Source: Tieghemiomyces parasiticus
Taxonomy: Eukaryota; Kickxellomycota; Dimargaritomycetes; Dimargaritales; Dimargaritaceae
Direction of reading: 5' to 3'
Assembly: GCA_027575765.1 (NCBI GenBank)
Contig: JANBPT010000020.1
Span: 59,747-123,746, forward strand
Length of the DNA: 64,000 nucleotides
The number at the start of each line of letters is the position of its first letter. Within the stretch, counting starts at the first letter, position 1. The translations under genes and the position numbers were made by a program. This document shows positions 29,730 to 41,400 of this stretch, piece by piece. A model generated the notes under the pieces. It had not been told where the DNA came from. It saw only the letters and a program-made list of their open reading frames with translations, and did not search any database.

Positions 29730-30849
29730 GGTGCTGATGGGTCCACTTGGTGAAGTTAAAACGTCAAAGGAAGCGGGGCCGGCAGAGCATAAAGTTAGAA
29801 CAGTAGGCCTGTGGTGGGATGGGACTGGCCAATATCGAACAGATAGCTGGAGAAGGTTGAGTGATTCACTTTAACGAGGTAATGAGCAGACGGTATGCGG
29901 GGGGTGAGTTAATACTTGAACAGCCGGGAAACAGAGTTTGGTGGCTATGTAGCTCAATTGTGAAGCGAAAGGTTAAGGTATAGGGTTTAGGAATGGGCCG
30001 TAATGCGGCCAGGGGCACGGCTAGTAACGAAACTCAGGCAGGTCAAGGTACGACAGGCAGTAACCAAACTAGAGAGGAGAAGGCTAAGAGAGAGAGAGAG
30101 GCGGCTAACTGACTTCGTCACTTCAGCTGCAGAGCGCGTAGAGAAAAGATAGGCAAGGGCGACGGCTTAAGTGCGCGACGGACTACACGCTGACGTGGCA
30201 AAGAAGTAAGAGAAACCTGGCTTATTTCTCCCTCAGCCATGACTGTTACCCTTCATAAACATAATGGTAGTGTGGCTTCCTGGTTTTTCTGGACGCTTTG
30301 CTGACCACGCCTATCCTCTTCCTACGTCCAGGCTGTTAGTAGGAATTGTTAATCGCGGTGGCCGCGTCAGCCAGGAATGTATTGTGCCGTCACCTTTCTA
30401 GACACCAAGTTTCGAACAGGCCAGTCACATAGAACATCAGGGTCTAATCTCTGGCCTTGGCATCTCATTGATTGGCTGTCCGAGCTGATATTGGCGGATT
30501 CCACATGCCTTCGATTCCTTCTTATTTAGGAACCCGGCCCTTCTGTAGCGGTCGGATGGGCAGGCCCCCGTCCGCGCCCTCGACGGTTCCCACCCAATCC
30601 CCCATTGTACGGGTACTGATCGCCTCTACTCTACCAAATAACACAGGTAGTGAGAAGGTATTTTTAATTTGCAGAGCCAAATCAATGGAAAGTAAAGGTG
30701 TCCAAGCAAGATAAAAGTGGGGCAAACAGGATAAACGATGATGGACGGTAAATGGTGAAAAAGTCATGAAAAGGAAGCGACCAAGGCTGCCGGTCACTTT
30801 CCACGCGATGCGGCGTATGCGGAAAGACAGGGCGACCGGGAAAAGGCAC
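29730..30849. promoter_or_regulatory. Region upstream of MINDY and downstream of VMA6
   Basis: Both neighbours are on the minus strand, so this 1.1 kb holds the MINDY promoter and the VMA6 3' region. It includes a purine-rich plus strand (pyrimidine-rich in the MINDY direction), with an AG microsatellite at 30087-30100. No further gene is supported. Confidence 0.45.
30087..30100. repeat. (AG)7 microsatellite
   Basis: Seven perfect AG dinucleotides in the upstream region of the MINDY gene, inside a longer purine-rich tract. Confidence 0.8.
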
Positions 30850-32131
30850 CTAAAAGATGGGGATGTAGTTATTGATCTTATTCTTCTGCTGCTGAGCAAT
30901 GCACTCGGCGATCCAGACGATATTGCGGATCTCCTGTTCCTTGAGCTTGAAGAAAGAGTAGAACACGCCAAAGTTGAACTGCTGCTCGAATGACAGCTTG
31001 TTGAGCTTAACCTCGCGCTCAAAAAACTTGTCTTCGAGGGTCTTGGCGTTCTCGCCGTCGGTGCCGGGGCCGCCGTAGCCACGGTCACCGTCCAGGCCAC
31101 CATCGTCCGCCGAAGCTAACCCGTCAAAGAAGTTCCGGTACTCGATATAGCCATCGCTGATGGCCTTAACCTGGTCCACGTCGTCAGCGCGGGCAAGCTT
31201 GAGGGTGCCCTCCGGGTATAGCTTGCCCAGCTGCGGGAACAGACGCTGGCGGTCGTCCTTGCTCAGCTCGGTGCCGAACGAGTTGATGGTGATGTTTATG
31301 GCACGGCGGTCGGCCTCAAACTGCAGAATCTCGCCCATAATCTCAGCTGTCACGCCGCCAAGGCCTTGGCAGAACCGGTAAAAGTCCTCGAGGTATGCCT
31401 TGTACAGCGTGTTGCGGATAATCTCAATGTTCATCTCGTCTAGGTCCTGAGCCGACAGGCACTCGCGGAAGTACGGGGCCAGCGGCGTGTCCACCAGCAC
31501 CGTGTTGTAAAGCTCCTCCACGTTGGTGGCCACGCACAGCGCTGGCATGGTGTCGAATACGCCCAACGGGTGGCAGCGCTCCAGCAGCTCGTGCGTGTCG
31601 CGCTCGTGCAGCGTACCTGTGATGAGCAGAATTACATTGTCAATCATGTAGCCGTACGTGATGTAGTCGAGAAACTGCGTCAGCCCCTTGCTCGAGTCGC
31701 CGTGTAGGTAGCGGAACTGGCTCACCAGGCTATCCGTACACTTCTCGGCGATGGTGGAGGTGGCCAGCGGGGAGGGCTCGTTCTGAAGGAGTGGTCCGTA
31801 GTCGGAGGCCCCGAGCTGGAGCTTGAGGTCTAACGTGTCGAGAGAGGGGTGAATAAGATAGGGTAGCGAGGAGGAGAGGGAGTGTGTGAGGCGTGCAGAA
31901 GTGGACTACCAAGTGGCTGCGGATGGGCCGGCAGAAAGGTTGTTGGTAACCCAGTCTGTCTCTATGCGCCCTAATTCAAATACAACAGCGAGATTAGGAC
32001 ACTGGCTTACCGTCCAGGCTCTCACTCTGGGCCAAATTGAGGTAGTTGGTCGACGAAATGAAGCCACTGCGGTAACCGCGGACCACGCCTTCCAGGAAGC
32101 CATAGTCGGTGTTGAAGTAAAGGGCATCCAT
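30850..32131 (-). CDS. VMA6: V-type proton ATPase subunit d (Vma6)
   Basis: Central-stalk V0 subunit that couples V1 rotation to the proteolipid ring of the vacuolar proton pump. Exons are 32131-32011 and 31829-30850, joined in phase 1 across a 181-nt intron (donor GTAAGC, acceptor TAG), giving 366 aa. Exon 1 encodes [15 protein letters not shown] and [12 protein letters not shown], matching the family's FNVDNGYLEG and DYLNLVQCETLED. Exon 2 holds the near-invariant blocks [58 protein letters not shown] and LARADD, and the ending [12 protein letters not shown]...NNYIPIF. An insert of about 25 residues rich in Gly and Asp interrupts the region before [20 protein letters not shown]-ATPase activity depends on PI(3,5)P2 in yeast, so FAB1 is a functional neighbour, but linkage is probably fortuitous. 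Confidence 0.98.
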
Positions 32132-32989
32132 CGGGAACGAACGGTACGAAGAAGGCAGCCGGGATGTGTGCTTGAGGAGGATGGCTCGGCGAGGGGCGGC
32201 TCGAAGAGTAAGAAGGAAAGAAATTGGCAGAGGTGGACGGTGACGAGGGTGCCAAGCAGTCAAGCGTGAAGGAGCAAAACAGGGAAAAACTGGCAAATGG
32301 GGTGCACGACCAGAGCAGTGAGGCAATGCGTAATGTGAGATAGACAGAGGTGCCAGTTGGAATGGAGTAAACGTGGTGGTATAGTGGACAATGTCCAGCA
32401 GGAGGGTGGTAGAGATGCGCTAAAGGGGGGCGAATTGGGCCGACGGAGCTAATAAGATAACCCCAGGGTCCGGGAGGCGAGAAGTGGGTAGGAAAAGAAG
32501 GTGAGGGTGGTGGCTCAGCGTGTGCCGAGCGATGGTTGGGGGAGAAGAGTAGCTGAGCCCGCGGGTCGTGGAGCGGGGCCGTACGGCAACGATGAAGGGC
32601 GGCAGCACAACGACTCCAATGTCGCTATTGCGGGGGATTGACCTTCACCCTACGTCGGCTGGAAAGGAGGCGACGAGGCTTGTCGACAGTCTGCCTGACC
32701 AAAGAAGCGTAACGTTGCACAGACCACCTCCTATTAGGGGTCATTGGGGAGGCCGTGGCGCTCTTTGCAGCCAGCTTGCGAAGGTCACATTGGTGACAGA
32801 AGTCGTGCAGCCTTTTCACTCACTCTCTCTAAGCCTCTAGGCATTAACCCAACGGTGTCGTGGGACTGCACTAAGGATCGGATACTAATGGTGTTGCCTA
32901 ACCGCGTTGATTTATTTCACTCGACCAGTTAACCGGCGGAGCATGACTAACGTTATACGATGCTGGTAGCAGCAGGTCCTTCAAGGTCA
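32132..32989. promoter_or_regulatory. Region upstream of VMA6 and downstream of SDS22
   Basis: Purine-rich on the plus strand, hence pyrimidine-rich in the direction of VMA6 transcription, as in other leaders of this window. No gene is supported. Confidence 0.45.
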
Positions 32990-35102
32990 TTAGGAAGCTG
33001 TGCTGTTCATTTCAGCTTGCGTGCAATAGGTGGCGTCGATCTGCTTGACCTGTGGGACAGCTAGTCTCACCTTGAGCCGGTAGGTAGCTCCGCTGTGCTC
33101 CTGCAGCGGGTTGCCCTCAAGATAAATGGTTTCGAGCTTGGTCAAAGGCTTACAGCACCGTTCCACGTCCGCCATGGAGTCCAGCTTGTTGCCCGTCATC
33201 TGTAATAGAAGAGAAAAAATGGAGTGCAGTCAGAATTGGTACCGATATCGTAGGCATAGAAGAGAAGGTGGTTAGAATCTGCATGAGCTCGAGGGTGTGC
33301 AGTGAAGGTAGCCGCACGCACAAGTGAAGAAAGGAGTGGCAGCGAAGGGAGAGAGAGACCGCTGGGTGGTCAGCTTACCCAAAGGTCGTTCAAGTTGACC
33401 AGGTGCTCGATGTTTTCTAGTTTTTCGATGAAGTTGTTGCCAAGATCGAGAGTCTCTAGTTTAAGCTAGCAGGCGGGAGCGTTCAGAGTATGGAACGGGG
33501 CGAGAAGGAGGGGAGGAGACAAGCGGAGTTATACATATATATATATATATGGGTGAGTTAGGTGAGTAGGGTCTAAGGCTGCAGCGACGCCCGCATCTCC
33601 GATGCTACCTACGTTGTTCTCCAGGCCTTCGATGACTTTGATGCCGTTGTGGTCCAGATAGAGGCCTTCGAGCTCGGTCAATTCCTCCAGGCCTTCGAGC
33701 TGTGTGATGCGGTTACTCTATCAAGGTTGTCGGGAGGGGGGGAAGGATACGTGCGGTGAGTAAGGTCGTGCCATGACGCCACAGCATGTTGAGTGTTACT
33801 TCCAACTAGCATTTGCCATACACGTCATTCACTTCTTACCTGGATACTCAACAGCCGCAGCTTCTTCAGATTCCCGAGGTTCTATAGATAACATGGTACA
33901 GGGCAGAGATTGTAAGGGTTCGGAGGGGGTGCAATTAGCGACATGAGAGACGTGTGCCGCCCCAAGGTACGCAAGCCCAGGACGGAGGGGACTTACCTGG
34001 AGTTTCTTAATTTTGTTTTTGCCAAGGAAAAGCTCTTCCAGGTTGACCAAGTGATCAAGGCCCTCGATGGTCTGCCGTAGGGATTAAGGGAGGAAGAGGA
34101 ATCCAGTGTGTGGTTAGGGCATGGTGGGGTGTGGCAAACGCGGGGGGGGGAGGGTCGATGTGAGCTTCAGGAAAGAGGGGTCGAGACACCTACCCGGATA
34201 CGGTTTGAGCCTAGTTCGAGCATCGTCAGTTTACTGAAGTTATCGAGACGCTCGATCTTGGAGATCTTGTTGCTGACAAAGTAGAGTTTCTCCAGTAGAC
34301 GTAGCGCCTCGACGTTTTCGATGGCCTTGATGAGGTTGAACGACAAGTCCAGGTTGCTGGATCCGAGGGGGAGAGATGAAGTGGTGCGTCGGGAGGGCTG
34401 GAGTAGCGGTTAGGGGAGAGGGGGATCAACGGTATCGGACGTATAGCGCTTCAAGCGGCTCCGCCCGCTGCCCTTCGATCATACACAACTTACGTGAGCT
34501 TGGTGAGGGTCGAGAGGCCTTCGATATGCGAGATACGGTTGTCGTAGAGCTCCAAATCAGTGAGGTTAACTAGGGATTCCAGTCCTTCGATCTTGGCGAT
34601 GAGATTCTGACGCAAACCTAGGAACTGGAGGCCGTGAAACGGAGTAGGAACATGGTTGAACGGTGACCAGCTATCTAGGTGAGCGAGGGTGCCTGGTATG
34701 TCAGGATAAAGATCCTGGCGATACTCTGCAAACGAGTCTGGTAGGAAATGCGACCTACCTCAAGTTGGGTAAAGCGGCTGAGCCCAATTTCCGCCATGGA
34801 ACGGATACGGGCATGGGTCAACTCGAGTTCCTGGTGATGTGTAGGTACATTTTAAATCAAGGTGATGGCCGTCAGTACTCATAGTCAGGTAGTGTGGATA
34901 GAGGGATTAGCGTTTGTGGTACAAGCCAAGGGGCCACAAAGACGCAAGGTAAGTCGAGGCCTGCATATTCTGTATGTATGCACTTACAAAGATATCGTCG
35001 GGGTAGTTGACCAGGAGGGGGGCTATCAGCAGAAGAGGCGGCACGTGGTCCAGAATTAGAAGGAATGGCAGACGCACAAGTTTCAACAGCTGGTATGCTC
35101 AT
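32990..35102 (-). CDS. SDS22: Protein phosphatase 1 regulatory subunit SDS22 (leucine-rich repeats)
   Basis: A leucine-rich-repeat regulator of type-1 phosphatase in the nucleus, required for mitosis. It is the most intron-rich gene here. Exons that fit in phase: ...-34988, 34830-34759, 34624-34494, 34356-34194, 34071-33997, 33881-33840, 33717-33613, 33465-33379 and 33199-32990. Donors are GTAAGT, GTAGGT, GTAAGA or GTAAGC. The product is a string of about eleven 22-residue repeats with the SDS22 consensus (IEGLDHLVNLEELFLGKNKI, LDLSFNLIKAIENVEAL). It ends in the LRR-cap YRLKVRLAVPQVKQIDATY. The first exon is uncertain. The real frame ends in VNYPDDIF, but that frame lacks an ATG. The ATG at 35102 connects to it if a 55-nt intron (GTGCGT ... 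CTGATAG, 35077-35023) is removed, leaving a 25-nt first exon. A sequencing error in a six-C run is an alternative. Confidence 0.93.
33535..33550. repeat. (AT)8 microsatellite in an SDS22 intron
   Basis: Eight AT dinucleotides inside the intron between exons 33717-33613 and 33465-33379 of SDS22. Confidence 0.85.
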
Positions 35103-36035
35103 GGCAAGCCAATCGGGCTGGAGTTCTGCTCAGCGTCTGCACGAGGACCATTGGTCTATATCCCTGCAGGCTATGCTTACCATTGGGACCCGGGCTACCC
35201 GGGGCGTCGTCGGTTATGGGTGCAGGGGAGGGCGGTGACGACATGGTGCAATGGAACGCAGCTAGATTTGGCAATGCCCAAAGCGTGAAACACTGGACAG
35301 GGTTGGAAGGAAAAGATGTAGGGCAACGGTGGCTCGGAATCAGCTAGGTATTAAGGTGACGGTAGCGATAGGACAAATGAGACCCGATAGAGTGGAATGT
35401 GTTGCTGGGTACCGGAGATAGAAGAGTAAACCGAGGGAAAAACGCTAGGCGGAAGAACAGATACCATCAGAGTGCTGGGAAGGGGCAGGGAAAAGGCCGG
35501 CGTAATCATGAGCGGGGACGTCTAGAGTGGCTAGCTGCACGGCAGGGAGGCCACGCAAACATTTCTCAGCGGTATGGTGTTTGGGAGCTGGGTGGCAACT
35601 TGGTCGTTAACTGCCCCTCGCCAAATACATGGGGAATGGTTCACCCCAAGAGTACCGATGTCGGCTAAATATGTATCAACACTATAACCGCTCTGGGCGG
35701 TATTGGCAATACGGGTAGCCGAAGTGGATTAGCAGGGTCACCCCAACGACCCCAGCAAAGTATAAACTGGCCTTCTCACAGCGACATCACCTTGCGTAAT
35801 TTTTCATTGCCCGGGGACTGCCTGTGGTGGAATTTTGATAGACCACCAATAGCCATATAGCAAAGTGCTGCGTACATGCCACTGCGATTGGTAACCCTCT
35901 CAGCCTCTAGTTTGCGCAACCTCACCCGCGCACCCTATCTCATTACTTACCATTCTGACCTCTAATTCGCATTGCTGATCACCTGCCATACACCTATTCC
36001 GCTGCAGCCTTCCATATCTCATCACATCGCTCGCC
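35103..36035. promoter_or_regulatory. Divergent promoter region, SDS22 / NDUFB7-like
   Basis: Holds the promoters of both divergent genes. The last 100 bases before 36036 are pyrimidine-rich and end in CTCGCC-ATG. If SDS22 has an extra upstream exon it would be here. No other gene is supported. Confidence 0.45.
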
Positions 36036-36669
36036 ATGACCTCTGACAAGGCCGATCGACCCCCAACGACCGACCAGGGCCACCAGATCGCTCAGGACTT
36101 CGTCTCCGAGATCCGGTCGGGGCCGTCGCTGCGGCCCGAGGACATTGGGCCCCCCAGTGACGATCCGACTTTCCGGCCGGCCATTCTAGATACTGACGTT
36201 GTCAACACAGGCCCTAACATCCTGCCCAAGTCAACCGTGTCGGAACTGCTCGTCCTGAAGGAGGTCGACCAACGGGCTTACTACCGGGAGATTAAGATGA
36301 CTGCCGAAGATAGCTGCCTACACCATCTTCTCGCGTCCCGCCGGTGCAAACGACAGACCAGCTGGTATAATCGGTGGAAGTGCCAATCCCACGAGTCGGA
36401 TAAGTCGACCTGCTATGGGGAGAATTTGGTAAGCGAAGAAGCTGCCACGGGCAACAGCCTAGTGCTCGTCTCTGCAGGCACTGGCGGTGGTCTGGCTAGT
36501 CAGACCAAATGAAGTACCTGTCGCCCGTCGCATCGTTCGACATTCCATGGCTCTTTGCAACGCTAACCTCCCTGATGATTCCAATATTTTCCGCCCCACT
36601 TCTTCGATTTCATCTTTCCGACAGCAAAAGATCAAGGACGAGCTTGGCGACACGTCACATATCAAATAG
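36036..36669 (+). CDS. Mitochondrial complex I subunit NDUFB7-like (twin CX9C)
   Basis: A small accessory subunit of NADH:ubiquinone oxidoreductase on the intermembrane-space side, probably imported and oxidised by the Mia40 route. Exons 36036-36428 and 36625-36669 join phase 0 to phase 0 (donor GTAAGC, acceptor ACAG; 196-nt intron), giving 145 aa. The core is a twin CX9C hairpin: CLHHLLASRRC, then RWKCQSHESDKSTC, with an aromatic TSWYNRWKC between them. This parallels CAHHL-x6-C and CKQERHDWDYC of NDUFB7 and the fungal WYLPWKC form. Upstream residues include KMTAEDSC, also as in fungal NDUFB7. The N-terminal 90 residues are longer than in animals. The short last exon is less certain than the first. 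Other twin CX9C proteins are possible, but the CxHHL start favours NDUFB7. Confidence 0.72.
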
Positions 36670-38480
36670 ACCGGTCCATGGAATGACGGGAAACGGTATA
36701 CTGACACCCACATGAAGCCTCGCCGAGGCCTGAGGCCTGCTCCATCGTATAAACTGTCCCATCATGCGCCATCCATGCGGTCGCAAAGCTGACCCCTGCC
36801 ATCCATACCTGCACCGTGCGCTTTAGGACAGCCGCTCATAGAGCGGACCTCCCTGTCACACTCCACATCTAAACGATCTTACAGATACGACTGTCAATTC
36901 TCTTACCTCTTACAGTTTAAGCACTATTTATATTACTAATAATCTAGGAGTAAGTGTGGTAGATATTGGGAACGGCGTGAGCAATGTCAGGTACGTAAGA
37001 AAATTTATGCTAGCGTGCTAAAACCGGCGTATAAAATGGTATGAGAATGCACTTGGCATTGGCGGGAAATCAAGATGTACGATACGCCACAAATAATGTT
37101 TCAAGTTTAGGGAGGGCTGTACCAAACGACATGCTGTGTAGGATACACCTTGAGTTTATTTGCGTTCCCAAATCCCAAGCCTATACCCGAATCTACCAGT
37201 ACCAATGCCCCTAGGCCGTCCTTTGGTGTTTGTCCTCCGAAGGCTGCAAAGGCTAACGACAAGTACGCTGAACTGACCACTAAACTGGGTACTACTGATA
37301 GTCCTTGCTGACAGCCGTGAATGGCTACCATGGCCGAGTGTGGAGCTACCCAGAGTTGGCATGCCAGCCAGCCCATTGCACCGATTCAAGCTACTACGGT
37401 CGGCTCTAAGGCAGCTCACAATCAACGGCGACCACGTTGTCACTTGGCCTTGTACGTCAACTTAGTCGAATAACAGCTTCGATAATGCCAAAATGAAGTT
37501 GATGGGCCTCACCTTCGGCAGTGTGTACTGGCTAGCACCTCGCTTCAAGCTGCGATGGGAGAGAGGGAGAAGACTAGGTTGTCCTCGAAAAACGTGCGCC
37601 TCTATTCGGCCATGATGCGTGATACCTAGCGGTGCCTCTTGACTGCCATAATGGTAAGCTCAATAGGCGTGCAGGAGCACATCCCTTAATGCGCATTTTC
37701 CTCTCTTCTACCGATACCCAGTCACAGATGATGGAAATGGTTGGGAGGAACATATCTGACCAGGCAGCCACTTCTAGGGAACACCACCGATGCATCGCCG
37801 TGACGGTGACGACGTTTCAAGTCTGCACAACTTCCACGTGGACGCGGGCCTGATAAACGCCCAGGGCGCAGGACCTTACGGCGACAATACTCTCAGCATG
37901 CTAACCAGCTGCTCCGGGGTGCTTCTTTTTCCACACCTTGCGTATGTCGGCCAAGGTGATGCCCCCCTGCGCTTCCCAACCCCCCAGCAACCTAGACTCC
38001 GTGGATATAGAGACATAACAGCCATTGTCGTGCTCCGCCCAAAGTGTAATGGCTTGGTCCTCTTCTGGGTCTTTGCCAAACCGGGTCATGTTTTAGGAAA
38101 CCTGTCAGATTACCACCCAGTAATTTGGCTGCCCCCTCCCCGCGACTGGTAGAGGCTCGTCATTATTGCCTAGCCCACGTCCTGACCTGCGGTAGGGAGT
38201 GTCAACAATTACCACCCACCGTGCCTGGCTGTCTCCGCCATCGCTTCCCGACCAGTCGCATCGCTTTAACCATTATTTAGGTCGCCGGATGGGCTGTTGC
38301 ATCGACCCCAGTAACCGGACAAGTCTGTTGCTCCTGGGCTGCATCCACCACTTCTTTCCCGAGACTGCATACACCGCCTAATACCCCTATTCGACTTTCT
38401 CCGCCAGCTCGGTTTTCACACGCCACCCTCCATTTGCCCCCGGCGACCGACATTTGCTCAATTATTCCCAACTCCTTAGC
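36670..38480. other. Gene-poor interval between NDUFB7-like and calpain
   Basis: Mostly unstructured sequence with an A+T-rich part around 36890-37030, just after NDUFB7-like, that suits transcript ends. One small open frame on the minus strand (37901-38089) looks more coding-like than its surroundings and is listed separately. The final 300 bases before 38481 are pyrimidine-rich and probably form the calpain leader. Confidence 0.5.
37901..38089 (-). CDS. Possible 62-aa open frame, function unknown
   Basis: The frame starts at an ATG preceded by AAAAC and ends in TAG. The product is a balanced, globular-looking peptide: an acidic start (GKDPEEDQAITLWAEHDNG), then GCYVSISTESRLLGGWEAQ, then a basic amphipathic ending (LADIRKVWKKKHP). 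This composition differs from the Pro/Ser/Arg-rich translations usual for non-coding frames here. I do not recognise the family. It could be a small gene, one exon of a spliced gene, a decayed fragment, or chance. It is antisense to nothing known. Confidence 0.25.
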   Translation of the reverse strand: MTRFGKDPEEDQAITLWAEHDNGCYVSISTESRLLGGWEAQGGITLADIRKVWKKKHPGAAG

Positions 38481-41400
38481 ATGGAGCCATATAGGGATAA
38501 ACCCCGTCTCGCGAACTCCCGAGCTGATCCCCTTGCCAACATCCGCACTACCTCATCCACCAATGTGACCGCTCAGAACGACGGCGAAGGTTCGCCATCG
38601 AACTGGCGGACCCAGCTCGAACGGGCAGAGGTAAGTGGGCAGGAAGTTGCTTTGGTACTGGGGCAAGCACCCGAGAGCAGAGCTGCTATATGCCGGGTGG
38701 TCTACCGCTTACCCACACTTAAATAGTTACATGTCTTGCACTACGAGACGGGGAGACGCTGGACCCGACTCTGGCAATTAACCCACCGAACACCCCTCCC
38801 CTGGCCACTAGCCCTGGTGTCTAGTGAGTAACGAGCACCACTTCGCACCCACTAACCTGCCCCCGATTGATTTCCAAACGAATACTATCCTGCGTCCTTC
38901 AATTGTACACTGCTCGCCACTGACGGAGTGCTTGTAGGAACTCAAGAAACAGGCCACGACGGCTGAAGGCAAGGGTGATCTTAAGCAGGCCGTAGTGCTG
39001 CTGTGCGAGGCCGCGGATCTTCAGCTCAAGGCATACACAAGTAAGTGCGTATAAACAATGCCCCGCCCCTTTCCGATCCCTGACGAGGGTATAAGTTTGT
39101 GGCCAGGTCATTGGGAAGGCACCTGAATGATCCTGACCCTTTGTGTGCCTCACCTTCACCCTGTCAAACGCCCCATTTTCTAGACGCACAGCCGAGTGTT
39201 AAGAAGGCAATCCGCCAAACCTTCAACCAAAGTGTGGAAAAGGCCACGGCGCTCAAGCAACAGCAGTCAGGTAATGCAACCCCTGCTACAGGTAGGTCTC
39301 GCCGGCTTAGGTCACTTACTATACGCTTTCATCGCCGGTCAGGGAGGGGCGGCGCTGCGTACTCCAGGGGCCCTAACGCTAAAAGCCACGGCGCAGGTCG
39401 CCCCGTTCCGTGAGGCCTGACCCCCTGTTAATTCATCCGTATAAACCACCCCTTCCTGCCGCCGCCTACTGCGTCTCACCATCGGCCCCTGTCGCTCCGG
39501 TCGCCTAGACACCACACTGACCCCGGCCGCAGGACCGTCCACCGATCGACGGACCCCCAGCGCCCCACTCCACCACAAAATCGTGGAGAGCAGCTCGGTC
39601 TGCGCGCCGGCCCTGCTCGCCCGACCTGTCCGCGCCACCCGGTGCAGCCAGGCCGATAAACCCGGTCTCGGCGACGACGAGGTTGAGGTCTTGCGCCGAA
39701 CTTCCTACATCAACGGGATGGTGTTCCTCCCTTGGTCTGAGGGCGACTCCAGCGAAAACTTCACTTTCTCCGAGCCCTTCGTTGATAAGGACGGCCCGGT
39801 AGCCCTGTCTCAGAAGCAGAGGGCACGCTGGGGAAGCTGGAAGCGACCTAAGGAGTTCATGTCGCACCCGGCGGTCATTAAACACGTTTCGTGCCACAGC
39901 ATCATTCAGGAGGTGGTCACAGACTGCTCCTTCGTAGCCTCGCTTTGCGTAGCGGCTGCCTACGAAGGCTGGTACCAAAAGCGGCTCATCACGAGCTGCA
40001 TCTACCCGCAAGACGCTGCCGGGCAGCCCGTGTACAACCCCAGTGGAAAGTACGTTGTACGGCTGCTCTACAATGGGATTTGGCGCAAGGTAGCCGTGGA
40101 CGACCAATTTCCGGTGGCGCGTGACGGCCGGTTGATGTGCACCTACACTCAGAACCGAACCGAATTGTGGCCCAGCCTGATCGAGAAGGCCTACATGAAA
40201 CTAATGGGTGGCTACGATTTTCCCGGGTCCAACTCGAGCATCGATCTGTATACCCTTACGGGCTGGATACCCGAGCAGATTCTGATGCGCGAGGACAGTT
40301 TTAACCCGGAAACACAGTGGCAGAGGCTGTACCAGGGTCTGCAGTACGGTGATACCCTGGTCACGGTTGCCACGGGGGAGATGGACGATGCCACAGCCGA
40401 CACCCACGGGCTGGTGGCCTCCCACGCTTACGCCGTCCTCAAGGTCGAGATCGTGGATGGAGTGCGTCTCCTGCAGCTCAAGAACCCGTGGAATACCCGC
40501 GGGTGGAAGGGTGCTTACAGCGCGTCCGACCGGACGCGATGGACGCCAGCACTCTGCCAGCGCCTGCAGTACGACCCGAGCCGAGCCGGCGCCAAAGATG
40601 ACGGCCTGTTCTGGATCGACTATGAGTCACTGGTGATGCGCTTTAGCTCTATCCACCTTAACTGGAACCCGGAACTCTTTACCTACCGGTTTACCACCCA
40701 TGCCCTCTGGTCCGAGAGCCAGGGCGGCAGCAGCGCGTTCTACAACCTAGCCAACAACCCGCAGTATACGCTAACCGTGGAGCATGTGGATGGGGGCGGT
40801 CCTGCCGGCGGCGGGACGGTCCCCGTGTGGCTCCTCCTCACCAAGCACATCACCCAGAAGGAAGAGAACCGTGATTATATCTCCATGTTTGTATTCGATA
40901 AGGCCCGGGGCGAGCGTGTGTACAGCCCCGAGCTACCCTTCGTTTCCAACGACTTCATCAACAGCCCCAACGTGCTGGTGCGGTTCAACGCCGAACCCGG
41001 AATCTCACATTTTACGGTGGTAGCTCTACAGTTCAAGAAGACTCGTGACCTCCCCTTCACGGTGCGTGGCTTCTCTATGGCGCCCCTCCGGTTCGTACCC
41101 GTGCCGCGCATCCCGTACCAACAAGTCGTGGCTGGGCGCTGGACAACCGATACGGCCGGCGGCAGCCCAGAGTTTCCAGGCTATTTTTGCAACCCGCAGT
41201 ACCACCTGCATATCCCGGCAGACGATGCGTCCAAGCAGCACGGGCAGGGTATGATTACTCTCGAGACGGACACGGACAAGCACGTCAACCTATGTGTGGT
41301 GCGCGCTGGCGGTTACCGCGTGACCCAGCTCAGCTACCGTAATACCCTGGCGGATTCAGGCCCCTATACGGAATCCACCTGCTTCTGCCCACTTCCCGCT

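Noticed and set aside
39505..40107. 200-codon open frame on the minus strand
   Set aside because: Antisense to the calpain protease core. No motif and no splice logic.
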